This document shows positions 1 through 8,236 of a stretch of 19,403 nucleotides of DNA, piece by piece; positions within the stretch are counted from its first letter, which is position 1, and each line of letters opens with the position of its first letter. The position numbers were made by a program, and so were the translations under genes. The notes beneath the pieces were generated by a model. The model ran no database searches. It saw only the letters and a list, made by a program, of their open reading frames with translations, and had not been told where the DNA came from. This DNA is from Acidimicrobiia bacterium UBA4744 (lineage in GTDB: Bacteria > Actinomycetota > Acidimicrobiia > Spongiisociales > UBA4744): NCBI GenBank assembly GCA_002403855.1, contig DHIO01000013.1, positions 3,742 through 23,144 on the forward strand. The letters are read 5' to 3'.

Positions 1-2148
1 GAGGTGGCCCGCCGCTACACCCGGCTGGCCTTCCAACAGGCCGGCGCCACCAGCGTTCGCGATCGCGCCTCGCTCGACCTTCTCACCGAACTCGGGCTCG
101 ATCCCACCGGCATCACCCTGGCCTCCGACCCGGTCTGGCTGCTCGACCCGGCCCCCCCGGAGGCCGTCGCCGACATCCTGGCGGCGGACAACCTACCTCC
201 GTCGGGCGCCCTGCGGATCGCCGTGGCGGTGCGGCCCTGGGGCGACGACGGACCGGCCCTCGCCGAGCTGGCCGCCGCCCTCGACCGTCTCGTCGAGGAG
301 GAGAACGCCGACGTGGTGTTCGTCCCGTTCCATCGCTCGCCGCTCACCCACGAGAACGATGCTCACGCCGCCGGAAGGGTGGTCGCCGGAATGCAGCATT
401 TCGAGCGCACCGCCATTCTGCGCGGCGACTACACCCCCCAGGAGACCCTCGCCCTGCTCGGCTCCGCCGACCTCGTGATCGGCATGCGCCTCCACTCCGT
501 GATCTTCGCCGCCCGGGCCGGAGTGCCGCTGGTGGGGCTCTCGTACGACCCGAAAGTACGACAGGTCATGGAGGAACTCGGCCTGACCGCCTTGGTGCTC
601 GACCTGAACGCCGGTTCGCAGGCGATCGTCGACACCGCCCGGCAGGCGCGACGGGCCCACGATCAGGCGGCGCGCACCGCCGCCGTGGACGGCTTGCGGG
701 CCCGGGCTCGACTTGCGGAGCAGTCCCTCCACAACCTGATCGCCGATCCCCTCGTTCCCGAGCCCACAGCCGACACGCTTGCCGCTCTCGTCGAGTTGGC
801 GGCTTCTCGCTCCGAGGCCTATGCGTCGGCGGTCGTCGAGCAGGAACAGGCCGCCGAGCTGCAGGCGGCTCACGAGAGCCTCCAACACACGCACCAGGCG
901 CTCGCCGCCGAGTACGAACAGTTGGCTTCGACCCGAGCCGTGCGGACCATGGCCCACTACTGGGAACTGCGCGACCGTCTCCGCAGCGCGACTCGCCGCG
1001 GCGATGTTCTCCCGCCCCCCGAAGGCCCGCACATCGATCCCGGAGAACTGGCCGGGATGCGGGACCGGTACGGGGCCCAGCTCGCCGAGATCCTCGAACT
1101 GCACACCGATGCGCCCGGGTTCGTCTTCTATCCGCCCAGCATCGGGTGGAGCGTCACGCTGTTCCAGCGTCCCCAGCAGATGGCGCTGGCCTTCGCCCGC
1201 CTCGGTTACGTCGTCTTCTACCACCTCGACTGGCCCAACAACGAACGCCTCACCGGTTTCCGGCGGGCCGGGCCCGGCACGTACCTCGCCTCCCTTCCGA
1301 ACCAGCTCCTCGACCTCTACCAGGCGGTTCGGTCACCGCTGGCGATGTCCTACGTGTACAACTTCGAATGGCACCGCCACCTGTCGTCGCCGGTCACCGT
1401 CTACGAGCACATCGACGACCTGGAGGTCTTCACCCACACCTACCGGCGGGACGATCTGCGTTCGTGGCATCGGGAGGCGCTCCGCCGGGCCGACGTGGTG
1501 GTGGCATCGGCGGTGGACCTCCGGGAGGAACTGGCGGATCAGCGGCCCGACACGGTGCTGGTGCCGAACGGAGTGGACTACCGGCACTTCGCCCGTCCCG
1601 TCGAGTCCCCCGGCGATCTGACCACCCCCGTGGGCAAACCGATCGTCGGCTACTACGGGGCACTGGCCGAGTGGCTGGACTACGACCTCATCGACCACGC
1701 CGCCCGGCATCTCCCCGAATACGAATTCGTCTTCATCGGACCGGACTATGACGGCACGGTGCAGCAGGCCGGCGCCTTCGAGAGGCCCAACGTGTCGTGG
1801 CTGGGACCGCGCGATTACCAAGATCTGCCCGCTTACCTGCAACGCTTCTCGGTGGCGACGATCCCCTTCGTGGTCGATGAGGTCACCCACGCGGTGAGCC
1901 CCCTCAAGCTGTTCGAATACATGGCCGGAGGGCGGCCGATCGTCACACCGGCCCTGCGGGAATGTGCCCGCTACCGGGCGGTGCTGATCGCTTCGGACCG
2001 GGACGAGTACGTCGCTCGGCTCCGGACCGCCGTCGACCTGGGCGACGACGCGGAGTACCGGTCGCTGCTGCGGCGCACGGCCCGAGCCAATACCTGGGAC
2101 AAGAGAGCAGGGACGTTGATCGACGCCGTGGCCCGCGCCGGGCGGTAG
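1..2148 (+). CDS. Polysaccharide pyruvyl transferase (CsaB-like) fused to a GT4-type glycosyltransferase, 5' partial
   Basis: Two-domain surface-glycan enzyme, cut at its 5' end by the window: the frame is open from base 1 and the visible N-terminus (FQQAGATSVRDRAS, then ASDPVWLL) matches the middle of a CsaB-type domain, so roughly the first 100-130 residues lie outside. Residue numbers count from the GTG at 4. The pyruvyl transferase part ends with GMRLHSVIFAARAGVPLVGL (160-179) and YDPKV (181-185), the family's usual C-terminal signature. Residues about 265-335 are Glu/Ala/Gln-rich, probably a coiled-coil linker. From about 370 a glycosyltransferase follows (FYPPSIGWSVTLFQRPQQ, VPNGVD near 521, THAVSPLKLFEYMAGG near 629-644). 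Known: CsaB adds a ketal-linked pyruvate from PEP to glycans; GT4 enzymes use nucleotide sugars. Inferred: one polypeptide both extends and pyruvylates a polymer. Convergent with the next gene; the TAG is one base from that gene's TGA. Confidence 0.85.
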   Translation, partial: EVARRYTRLAFQQAGATSVRDRASLDLLTELGLDPTGITLASDPVWLLDPAPPEAVADILAADNLPPSGALRIAVAVRPWGDDGPALAELAAALDRLVEEENADVVFVPFHRSPLTHENDAHAAGRVVAGMQHFERTAILRGDYTPQETLALLGSADLVIGMRLHSVIFAARAGVPLVGLSYDPKVRQVMEELGLTALVLDLNAGSQAIVDTARQARRAHDQAARTAAVDGLRARARLAEQSLHNLIADPLVPEPTADTLAALVELAASRSEAYASAVVEQEQAAELQAAHESLQHTHQALAAEYEQLASTRAVRTMAHYWELRDRLRSATRRGDVLPPPEGPHIDPGELAGMRDRYGAQLAEILELHTDAPGFVFYPPSIGWSVTLFQRPQQMALAFARLGYVVFYHLDWPNNERLTGFRRAGPGTYLASLPNQLLDLYQAVRSPLAMSYVYNFEWHRHLSSPVTVYEHIDDLEVFTHTYRRDDLRSWHREALRRADVVVASAVDLREELADQRPDTVLVPNGVDYRHFARPVESPGDLTTPVGKPIVGYYGALAEWLDYDLIDHAARHLPEYEFVFIGPDYDGTVQQAGAFERPNVSWLGPRDYQDLPAYLQRFSVATIPFVVDEVTHAVSPLKLFEYMAGGRPIVTPALRECARYRAVLIASDRDEYVARLRTAVDLGDDAEYRSLLRRTARANTWDKRAGTLIDAVARAGR

Positions 2149-2149
2149 G

Positions 2150-3808
2150 TCAGAGCAGCCGTTCTACCTCTTCATAGTGGCGGGCGGGCCTGGTCACCAC
2201 CCGCGCCGGCGGTCCGGTGGGAGGAGCCAACTCCAGATTCACCGCTCCGAAGATCCGGGTGAGACGCTCGTCCCAGCTGTGGGCGCGCCGTGCCGCGCCC
2301 CGATCCGGTCCGGGTGCCTCCAGGGCCCGGGCTACTGCCTGTGGAAGCCGATCGGCGATGTACACCCCGTCGAGTTCGAGCAGCGGCTCGAGCGGCGGAG
2401 CGGCCACCGCGACCCCCATCGCCAGGTACTCAAAGGCTTTGAGCGGACTCACTGCGTGGGTGGTCTCGGTGACCTCAAAGGGGATGAGCCCTACATCGAA
2501 ACGGCCCACGTAGGACGGCAGGTCGGACTGGGCCTTGAGCCCCAGCAGCCAGACGTTGGCCGGGAGCGGCGGGTGGGTGCGGACGTCGCCGATCACGACC
2601 AACCGCGCCTGGGGATAGGCCGCCGCCACCGCCACCAGTTCGTCCCAGGCGAACCAGTTCCCGTAGAGCGACCCGTGATAGCCGAGCACCGGTCCCTCCC
2701 CGGCGGGGAAGTCGGCAGGAATCGGCCCCGGTTCCTGCCCGAACAAGTCCGCGTTGACACCGTTGGGCACTTCGTCCACTCGCCGTCCCGACAGCTGCTC
2801 GAGATGGGAGACGAGGGCCGGCGCCGACGCAATCAGCGCATCGGCCCGTTCGGCAAACTCCCGTTCGACCTCGGGCCGGTACCAACCGCTCCCCAGCGAC
2901 GTGTCGGTCCAGCGGTCCAGCAGGTCGTAGACGGTCCGGTACCCGGCCCGCCCCAGCCCGTCCACCGCGGGCAGGTACTCGGCGACCGGCACTTCAACGA
3001 GTGCCAACGTCGGTGGGGCCGCGTGTCTGGCCGAGAGGCGCCGGTGGTCGAAGGTATCGAAGTGGTACTGCTCCAGCCGGGGGTGAATGAACCGGAGCCC
3101 CAGGTCGGTGGACTCGTCCGCGTCGAACCGAGCAACGTAGGTCACGTGGTAGCCGTGCCGCAGCAGTCCCAGAGCCAGCTGGGCGGCCCGGCTGCCGCCG
3201 CCTACGTCGTGCAGGGGAACTCCGGCCAGGATGACGGCCGACCCGGCGCCTTCGATGGGATCGGAGCGCTCAACCGGTCCGGCCACCGTCCCCGTCGGCC
3301 GGACCGCGATCCGGTGGCCGGCATCCCGGAGCCGCTGCAGCAGACCTACCAGCGGATCGCCCCCGCCGGGTGAACCGCCGACTTCTCGCCAGGCGGTCTC
3401 GCGCACCGCCATCGCTTCGGGGCGGATCCACAGAACCTCGGCCCGCCCGGCGGCGACGGCCAGGCCGCCCCGTACCGAGGCCACGGTCTCCGGGTCCGCC
3501 ATCGGTCGCAGCAACTGGACCCGCCGGGAGGTCTCGAGCGGTGCGTCGCCGAGGACCATCACCCCTTCGGTGTCATCCCCGGCCGCCGGCCGGCCGGAAG
3601 AGCGGTCGATACTCTCCAGCCGCACCCGGTAGGTATCCGGGGTGACCCGCAGCCAGCGCCGCGCCCTCCCGGGATCGTCGACGACGATGTCGAGGTTCTC
3701 CCGGGCAGCCGCCGGCCGGCGCTCCGTCAGACGGGCGGGTAGCAGCCGCTTCGCCAGACGCCGAAGCGGGCCGGGCAGCCTCCGGCCCAGATCGGCCAGC
3801 GTCCTCAC
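2150..3808 (-). CDS. Glycosyltransferase: degenerate GT2-like N-terminal region plus GT4 domain
   Basis: 552 residues from a GTG whose GTGA overlaps the TGA of the GT2 gene upstream, implying translational coupling; the open frame runs further upstream but only as low-complexity Gly/Arg/Pro translation inside the GT2 gene. Residues about 95-172 contain EAMAVRETAWREVGG, DPLVGLLQRLRDAGHRIAVR, resembling the acceptor-side end of a GT2 fold without its N-terminal nucleotide-binding half. From about 190 a GT4-like fold follows: GVPLHDVGGGSRAAQLALGL (196-215), VPNGVN (347-352), VLGYHGSLYGNW (374-385), THAVSPLKAFEYLAMG (450-465). The last motif closely matches the convergent gene to the left, so the two GT4 domains are probably paralogous. 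Cytoplasmic sugar transfer during exopolysaccharide assembly is inferred; donor and acceptor are unknown. The N-terminal reading is tentative. Confidence 0.82.
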   Translation of the reverse strand: MRTLADLGRRLPGPLRRLAKRLLPARLTERRPAAARENLDIVVDDPGRARRWLRVTPDTYRVRLESIDRSSGRPAAGDDTEGVMVLGDAPLETSRRVQLLRPMADPETVASVRGGLAVAAGRAEVLWIRPEAMAVRETAWREVGGSPGGGDPLVGLLQRLRDAGHRIAVRPTGTVAGPVERSDPIEGAGSAVILAGVPLHDVGGGSRAAQLALGLLRHGYHVTYVARFDADESTDLGLRFIHPRLEQYHFDTFDHRRLSARHAAPPTLALVEVPVAEYLPAVDGLGRAGYRTVYDLLDRWTDTSLGSGWYRPEVEREFAERADALIASAPALVSHLEQLSGRRVDEVPNGVNADLFGQEPGPIPADFPAGEGPVLGYHGSLYGNWFAWDELVAVAAAYPQARLVVIGDVRTHPPLPANVWLLGLKAQSDLPSYVGRFDVGLIPFEVTETTHAVSPLKAFEYLAMGVAVAAPPLEPLLELDGVYIADRLPQAVARALEAPGPDRGAARRAHSWDERLTRIFGAVNLELAPPTGPPARVVTRPARHYEEVERLL

Positions 3809-4761
3809 GTTCGACCCGTGCGCATCTCGAACGCCCCGACGAGGAACCCCAGCGTCTGGGCCGACACCTGGAGGAGGTGCCCGAAGGGAAGGTACAGGTA
3901 CTTGGCCCGCCCCGGCACCCACCGGTACTTGCGACGGGTCCGCCGCACCGTCACCAGGATCAGCGGGGTCAGGGCCACCGCCAGGGCCGCGACCGCGGCC
4001 CAGGGCCCGGCCAGCAGTCCGGCGCCGACGGGAGCAACGATCAGCAGGATCAGACTCCCCCCGTAGACCGCCAGGATCCACCGATACGTCCAGCGGCGGA
4101 CCCCGGCCCGGCCGTCCGCTCGACCCCACATGAAGACCTTCCGCGCCATCGCCGCCATGCCGTTCGGGGGCTCCCAGACGACCACCGCCTCCGGCACGAA
4201 AACCGGACGGTATCCGGCCGCTCGCGCTCGCTCCCCGAACACGGTGTCCTCGGCGGCGATCATGTTCTCCGGGAACCCGCCGGCCGCCTCCCACACCTCT
4301 CGACGGAAGGCCTGGGAGGCGCCGGAGGGCAGATACTCCTCGGGTTTGACCTCCTCGCGAACCATCGTCATCAGCACCCCGGCGCTGGTGGCGGCCGTCG
4401 TCGACCCCTCCGGGCGATAGAACCCGGCTACCCAGTCGGCTCCCGACCCGATCGGAGCGGTGAGCCGCTCGAGCCAGGCCGGCTCCGGCACACAGCCGGC
4501 GTCCGTGCAGGCGATGATCTCGTGGGATGCAGCGCCAATGGCGGTGTTGCGGTTCTCCGATCTCCCGCCCGGGCCTTCCACGACCCGGATCCCCGCATGC
4601 CGATCGGCCAGATCGTCGAGAATGGCCCGCGTCCCGTCGGTGGATCCGCCGTCGGCGAAGACGATCTCGTCGGGAAGCCGGCTCTGGGCCAGGAGCGCGT
4701 CCGCCAGGGAGGGCACGTTCCCGGCTTCGTTGAGTACGGGGATGACGACGCTGACCGGCAT
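3805..4761 (-). CDS. Family 2 glycosyltransferase with C-terminal membrane segments
   Basis: 318 residues from ATG at 4761. The N-terminus is a standard GT-A fold: VSVVIPVLNEAGNVP (3-17), DEIVFADGGSTDGT (31-44), ENRNTAIGAASHEIIACTDAGC (69-90), GASQAFRREVWEAAGGF (147-163) and EDTVFGERARAAGY (171-184). The metal/nucleotide site normally written DxD reads TDAGC (D87, A88, G89), a variant common in this family. Hydrophobic stretches at about 228-248, 252-272 and 290-310 suggest membrane anchoring. It probably transfers a sugar to a lipid-linked intermediate at the cytoplasmic face. It lies 39 bp downstream of the glycosylphosphotransferase gene and overlaps the following glycosyltransferase by 4 bp, so the three should be one transcript. 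No strong Shine-Dalgarno is visible before this ATG. Confidence 0.9.
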   Translation of the reverse strand: MPVSVVIPVLNEAGNVPSLADALLAQSRLPDEIVFADGGSTDGTRAILDDLADRHAGIRVVEGPGGRSENRNTAIGAASHEIIACTDAGCVPEPAWLERLTAPIGSGADWVAGFYRPEGSTTAATSAGVLMTMVREEVKPEEYLPSGASQAFRREVWEAAGGFPENMIAAEDTVFGERARAAGYRPVFVPEAVVVWEPPNGMAAMARKVFMWGRADGRAGVRRWTYRWILAVYGGSLILLIVAPVGAGLLAGPWAAVAALAVALTPLILVTVRRTRRKYRWVPGRAKYLYLPFGHLLQVSAQTLGFLVGAFEMRTGRT

Positions 4762-4800
4762 GACGGGGCCATTATGGCGGGTGCCGGGAAGGAGTCGCTT

Positions 4801-6075
4801 CTACTGGGCTCCGAAACCGGAGAGCACCGTCCAGATGCTCCTTCCGAACACCTGCAGATCCAACCACAGCGACATGTGCTTGACGTAGTAGAGGTCGTAG
4901 GTGAGCTTCTCGATGGTATCGGCCTCGTCGTCGGCGTAGCCGTAGTTGACCTGCGCCCAGCCGGTCACTCCGGGCCGGATCAGGTGGCGGTAGGCATAGA
5001 AGGGAATGGACTCGTTGAAGGCTCCGACGAACTCCGGCTGCTCGGGGCGGGGTCCTACCAGGCTCAGGTCGCCGTGCAGCACGTTCCACAGCTGGGGCAG
5101 CTCGTCGGCACGGAACCTCCGCAACCAGCGTCCGACGCTGGTCAACCGGTCGTCGTCGGTGACGGCGAAACGAGCCCCATCTCGATCGGCCCCGTCCACC
5201 ATGGTTCGGAACTTGTAGAGCGTGAACAGCTCACCGTCCCGGCCGACCCGCTGCTGCTTGAACACGGCGGGCCCCGGCGAATCGAGGCGCACCGCCGTCC
5301 AGATCAGGCCGCTGAGTACCAGCGCCAGCGGAGCCGTCAGCACCACCAGCAGGATGTCGAGGGTCCGCTTGACCGGCGCGTAGACCGCCGCCCGCTGCAC
5401 CGGCGTTTGCAGTTCCCATCCTTCCGCCAGGTGCACGATGGGCAACCGGCCGGTGTGCTCCTCGTAGACGTTGGCGAGGGAGCGAACGGGATAGCCGGCC
5501 AGGTTGGAGGAAGCCACGAACTGGGCCATCTGCTCCGAGAGGATGGCCCGCAAGTCGACCGCCACGGTGGCGCCGGCCGGCGGCCGCTCGTTCCGATCCT
5601 CGGCGCCGGGGTCCAGCACCTCCCGCACCTCGGCGTGGGGAGCCAGCTGCATGTGGTCGATGAACTGCTTCTCCTCGGTCACCAGCACGATCGATTCCGT
5701 CCAGGGTCGAGACCTGCTCACCGCCCGGTGGGCCAGGGCCAGCACCAACCAGGACACGGCGGCGGTGGTGATGAAGGCACGGGAAAAGTAGGCACGAGTG
5801 AGCACCAGCAAAAAGGCGGTCAGAGCCACGGAGGTCCCCACGATGGTGAGGGCTCGACCGTACGACGGTCGGGGCACGGCCGCTCCCCAGGTTCGGGCGC
5901 TGAGGTAGGAGCCGACGATCAGCCCGATGGTGAGGAACCCCAGCAGCGGCCAGATCCCGGGGCGCGCTTGCCACGGAAGAAGCCGATCGAACACCAGCAG
6001 GGAGGCCACCAGACAGCCGACGACGAGGGCGGCAAAATCGAGCGCCGCCGTCCTGAGCAAGAAACGTCTGCGCAT
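4801..6075 (-). CDS. Polyprenyl (undecaprenyl)-phosphate glycosylphosphotransferase
   Basis: 424 residues. Starts exopolysaccharide repeat-unit synthesis by moving a sugar-1-phosphate from a nucleotide sugar to undecaprenyl phosphate. Four hydrophobic segments (about 8-28, 42-60, 77-95, 100-116) precede a soluble region and the bacterial sugar transferase domain (about 233-424). That domain has VKRTLDILLVVLTAPLALVL (membrane re-entrant helix), FKQQRVGRDGELFTLYKFRT (272-291), the catalytic Asp-Glu in RADELPQLWNVLHGD (322-336), SLVGPRPEQPEF, and RPGVTGWAQVNYGYADDEAD. The architecture fits the long EPS-type family rather than the short WcaJ-tail-only form. The ATG at 6075 is chosen because the first transmembrane helix begins right after it; the frame continues upstream only through a heptamer repeat. 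No purine-rich ribosome site precedes it. TACCCT lies 9 bases before the ATG and could be a -10 element giving a very short leader; this is weak. The sugar is unknown. Confidence 0.92.
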   Translation of the reverse strand: MRRRFLLRTAALDFAALVVGCLVASLLVFDRLLPWQARPGIWPLLGFLTIGLIVGSYLSARTWGAAVPRPSYGRALTIVGTSVALTAFLLVLTRAYFSRAFITTAAVSWLVLALAHRAVSRSRPWTESIVLVTEEKQFIDHMQLAPHAEVREVLDPGAEDRNERPPAGATVAVDLRAILSEQMAQFVASSNLAGYPVRSLANVYEEHTGRLPIVHLAEGWELQTPVQRAAVYAPVKRTLDILLVVLTAPLALVLSGLIWTAVRLDSPGPAVFKQQRVGRDGELFTLYKFRTMVDGADRDGARFAVTDDDRLTSVGRWLRRFRADELPQLWNVLHGDLSLVGPRPEQPEFVGAFNESIPFYAYRHLIRPGVTGWAQVNYGYADDEADTIEKLTYDLYYVKHMSLWLDLQVFGRSIWTVLSGFGAQ

Positions 6076-6150
6076 GGAAGGACCAGGGTAGTCAGAAGTC
6101 GGCGCTCGGCGCTGACGGCAAGCGGCGTCCGCCCCACGGACTCGAACGTC

Positions 6151-6227
6151 AAACCTGGAACCTGAAACCCGAAACCTGAAACCCGAAACCTGAAACCCGA
6201 AACCTGAAACCCGGAACCTGGAACCTA
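6151..6227. repeat. Heptamer tandem repeat, 11 units of RAACCYG
   Basis: Eleven consecutive 7-bp units can be read by eye: AAACCTG, GAACCTG, then AAACCCG and AAACCTG alternating, ending GAACCTG and GAACCTA. On the minus strand this is GT-rich (CAGGTTT / CGGGTTT). The alternation makes a 14-bp higher-order period in the core. The final unit supplies the TAG stop codon of the leucyl aminopeptidase gene (6225-6227), so the array begins exactly where the coding sequence ends and occupies about half of the 149-bp gap to the glycosylphosphotransferase gene. Units lie head-to-tail without spacers, unlike CRISPR. Short heptamer arrays are known in some bacteria (for example the STRR repeats of heterocystous cyanobacteria), but I do not recognise this unit as a named family. 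Confidence 0.95.
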
Positions 6228-7685
6228 AGAACTCCCGGCCAGATCTTCGGCCAGGGCGACCAGGGTCCGCACCCCGAATCCGGATCCGCCCTTGGTCTGG
6301 TAGTGCTCCTCGTCGGGCCAGCGAGCCGGCCCGGCGATGTCGAGATGCACCCACGGGGTGTCTCCAACGAACTCCTTGAGCAACAGTGCGGCGTTGATCG
6401 CCCCCCCGTACCGTGGTCCGGTGTTCTTCATGTCCGCGACGTCCGAGTCGATGTTCTTCCGGTAGTCGTCCGGGAGCGGCATCGGCCACACCCGTTCGCC
6501 CGCCCGGGCCGCGGCGGCCAGCACCTCGTCGAGCCCATCCTGATCGTTCGACCAGGCGCCGGCGATCTTGTCGCCGAGGGCCACGTGGCAAGCTCCGGTG
6601 AGAGTGGCGAGATCGACGATCAGGTCGGGTTCCGCTTCGGCGGCCAGGGCCAGGCCGTCGGCCAGCACCAAACGTCCTTCTGCATCGGTATTGAGCACTT
6701 CAATGGTTTTGCCGTTGCGGGCTCGCAGGACGTCGCCCGGCCGGGTGGCACCTCCGCCGGGCATGTTCTCGGTGAGCGGAGTGATCCCGAGGACTCGAAC
6801 CGGAATGCCCAGCGAGGCGATCGCCTCCACGGCTCCGAACACGGCGGCGGCTCCCGACATGTCGGTCTTCATGGTCTCCATGCCCTGGGCCGGCTTGAGG
6901 GACAGGCCTCCGGAATCGAACACGATGCCCTTTCCGACGATCGCCAGGAAACCGGTGGCGCTCTCCGGCGCGTACTCGAAACGGACCAGCCGGGGCGGAC
7001 GATGGGCACCGGCCGCCACACCCAGCAGGCCGCCCAGGCGCTCGGCGGCGATCTGCTCCTCGTCCAGGATGGTCACCTCGATCCCGGCCCGCCGGCCGAT
7101 CTCGGCGGCCAGGCCGGCCATGGTCTCCGGGGACTTGCCGGCGGCAGGTTCGTTCACCAGGTCGCGAGCCAGCATCACTGCGTCGACGACGACCCGGGCG
7201 CGACTCGCGGCTTCTGCCGCGGCGGCGGATCGCTCGCCGACGTAGCGCAATCGCTCGGTCCTGGCCGGTTTTGGTTCGGACCGGTATTTGTCGAATCGGT
7301 ACTGGGCAAGGAGAAAACCCTCCGTCACCACCGCCGCCGCTCCATCCAGATCGACCTGATGGAGCGTCGTCGCCAGGTCCACCGTTCGGGAGGCCCGGCG
7401 GCCCAGCGATCCGGCCGCCTGCCGCAGCCGTTCGAGGTCGAGTTCCTCACCCAAACCGACCAGGAAGAGGTTCTGAAAGGGCAGCCGGCCCCCGGTCGGC
7501 ACGGCAACCAGCTCTCCGTGTTTGCCGTTGAAGTCCTCCTCCTCGAGATAGCCGTCGAGCCATTCCCCCAGCTCGGCCGCGGCCCAGTCGGCTCCCGGCC
7601 CCCAGACCAGGTCCTCGAACACGGGAACGGCGAGTGCCTCCCCGGATTCATCGACCAGCCCGGTTCCGGCCGATATTTCGATCAT
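6225..7685 (-). CDS. pepA: Leucyl aminopeptidase (M17 family)
   Basis: 486 residues, the usual length for M17 cytosolic aminopeptidases, which remove N-terminal residues from peptides using two metal ions. The C-terminal catalytic domain carries AIVGKGIVFDSGGLSLKPAQ (248-267), TMKTDMSGAA (271-280) and the family signature NTDAEGRL (332-339). By alignment to family knowledge the metal ligands are K252, D257, D275, D334 and E336, with K264 and R338 catalytic; all are present. The N-terminal about 150 residues are the poorly conserved domain, here acidic. The ATG forms an ATGA overlap with the stop of the upstream adenosyltransferase gene, implying coupling. Likely role: peptide turnover. E. coli PepA also binds DNA, but nothing visible here supports that for this protein. 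As I recall, a leucine aminopeptidase gene also lies near dlaT/lipB/lipA in M. tuberculosis. Confidence 0.96.
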   Translation of the reverse strand: MIEISAGTGLVDESGEALAVPVFEDLVWGPGADWAAAELGEWLDGYLEEEDFNGKHGELVAVPTGGRLPFQNLFLVGLGEELDLERLRQAAGSLGRRASRTVDLATTLHQVDLDGAAAVVTEGFLLAQYRFDKYRSEPKPARTERLRYVGERSAAAAEAASRARVVVDAVMLARDLVNEPAAGKSPETMAGLAAEIGRRAGIEVTILDEEQIAAERLGGLLGVAAGAHRPPRLVRFEYAPESATGFLAIVGKGIVFDSGGLSLKPAQGMETMKTDMSGAAAVFGAVEAIASLGIPVRVLGITPLTENMPGGGATRPGDVLRARNGKTIEVLNTDAEGRLVLADGLALAAEAEPDLIVDLATLTGACHVALGDKIAGAWSNDQDGLDEVLAAAARAGERVWPMPLPDDYRKNIDSDVADMKNTGPRYGGAINAALLLKEFVGDTPWVHLDIAGPARWPDEEHYQTKGGSGFGVRTLVALAEDLAGSS

Positions 7686-8236
7686 GGCCGGTCCTCGGCA
7701 ATCCGGGACGGCAGCCACTCGCTTTCCGACGCCCGGACGAGCATGTACACGTAGTCGGCCAGCCGGTTCAGGTAGCGGAGGGCCTCGCCGTTCTCCAATC
7801 CACCCTGGCGGGCGTAGGCGACGCAGCGGCGTTCGGCCCGGCGAATCACCGTTCTTGCGTGGTCCAGGGCGGCGCTGAGGTCGGTCTGGCCGGGGACTAC
7901 GAACTCGGTCGGCATTCCGACCTCCTCGACCGTCTCGTCGATCCACTGCTCTAACCGGTGGACCATGCCGGAGGTAGTCAGGCTCACGCCGGCCTGGAGT
8001 TTGGCGCGGTTCTCCGGCAAGGTGGCCAGCTCCGCGGCTACCACGAACAGATCCCTCTGGACTGCGAGGATCCGCTCGGCCAGAGCAGCGGGCGCCCGGG
8101 CCCGGGCGATACCCAGCACCGCCACCGCCTCGTCGACGGTGCCGTAGGCTTCGGTGGCGGGGTCGTCCTTGGAGACTCGACCTCCGTGGAGGAGGCCGGT
8201 GGTGGCGTCGTCGCCCGTCTTGGTATAGATCTTCAA
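7682..8236 (-). CDS. pduO: PduO-type ATP:cob(I)alamin adenosyltransferase
   Basis: 184 residues, the normal size for the single-domain PduO/MMAB family. It transfers the 5'-deoxyadenosyl group of ATP to cob(I)alamin, giving coenzyme B12 for enzymes such as methylmalonyl-CoA mutase or B12-dependent ribonucleotide reductase. Visible motifs are the ATP-binding N-terminus YTKTGDDATTGL (4-15; most members have Gly where this has A11), GRVSKDDPATEAYGTVDE (19-36), FVVPG (112-116), ARTVIRRAERR (127-137) and LNRLADYVY (156-164). The start is TTG; no other plausible start exists before the conserved N-terminus, and TTGA overlaps the stop of the membrane-protein gene upstream. The gene therefore sits between two 4-bp overlaps, a tightly coupled three-gene set. 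No cobalamin riboswitch is visible. No B12-dependent enzyme is encoded in the window. Confidence 0.95.
   Translation of the reverse strand: MKIYTKTGDDATTGLLHGGRVSKDDPATEAYGTVDEAVAVLGIARARAPAALAERILAVQRDLFVVAAELATLPENRAKLQAGVSLTTSGMVHRLEQWIDETVEEVGMPTEFVVPGQTDLSAALDHARTVIRRAERRCVAYARQGGLENGEALRYLNRLADYVYMLVRASESEWLPSRIAEDRP

Noticed and set aside
3877..6165. A 762-codon plus-strand open frame
   Set aside because: It is antisense to the GT2 and glycosylphosphotransferase genes; its translation is Gly/Arg/Pro/His-rich with no domain, a usual by-product of GC-rich coding DNA. The same applies to long antisense frames at 6303-7754 and 14171-15625.
6151..6227. CRISPR array
   Set aside because: Units are 7 bp and directly adjacent with no spacers.
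6076..6591. An upstream extension of the glycosylphosphotransferase frame, giving a protein with a GFRFQVS-like repeat near its N-terminus
   Set aside because: The extension translates the heptamer array and the antisense of pepA. The first membrane helix of the family begins right after the ATG at 6075.
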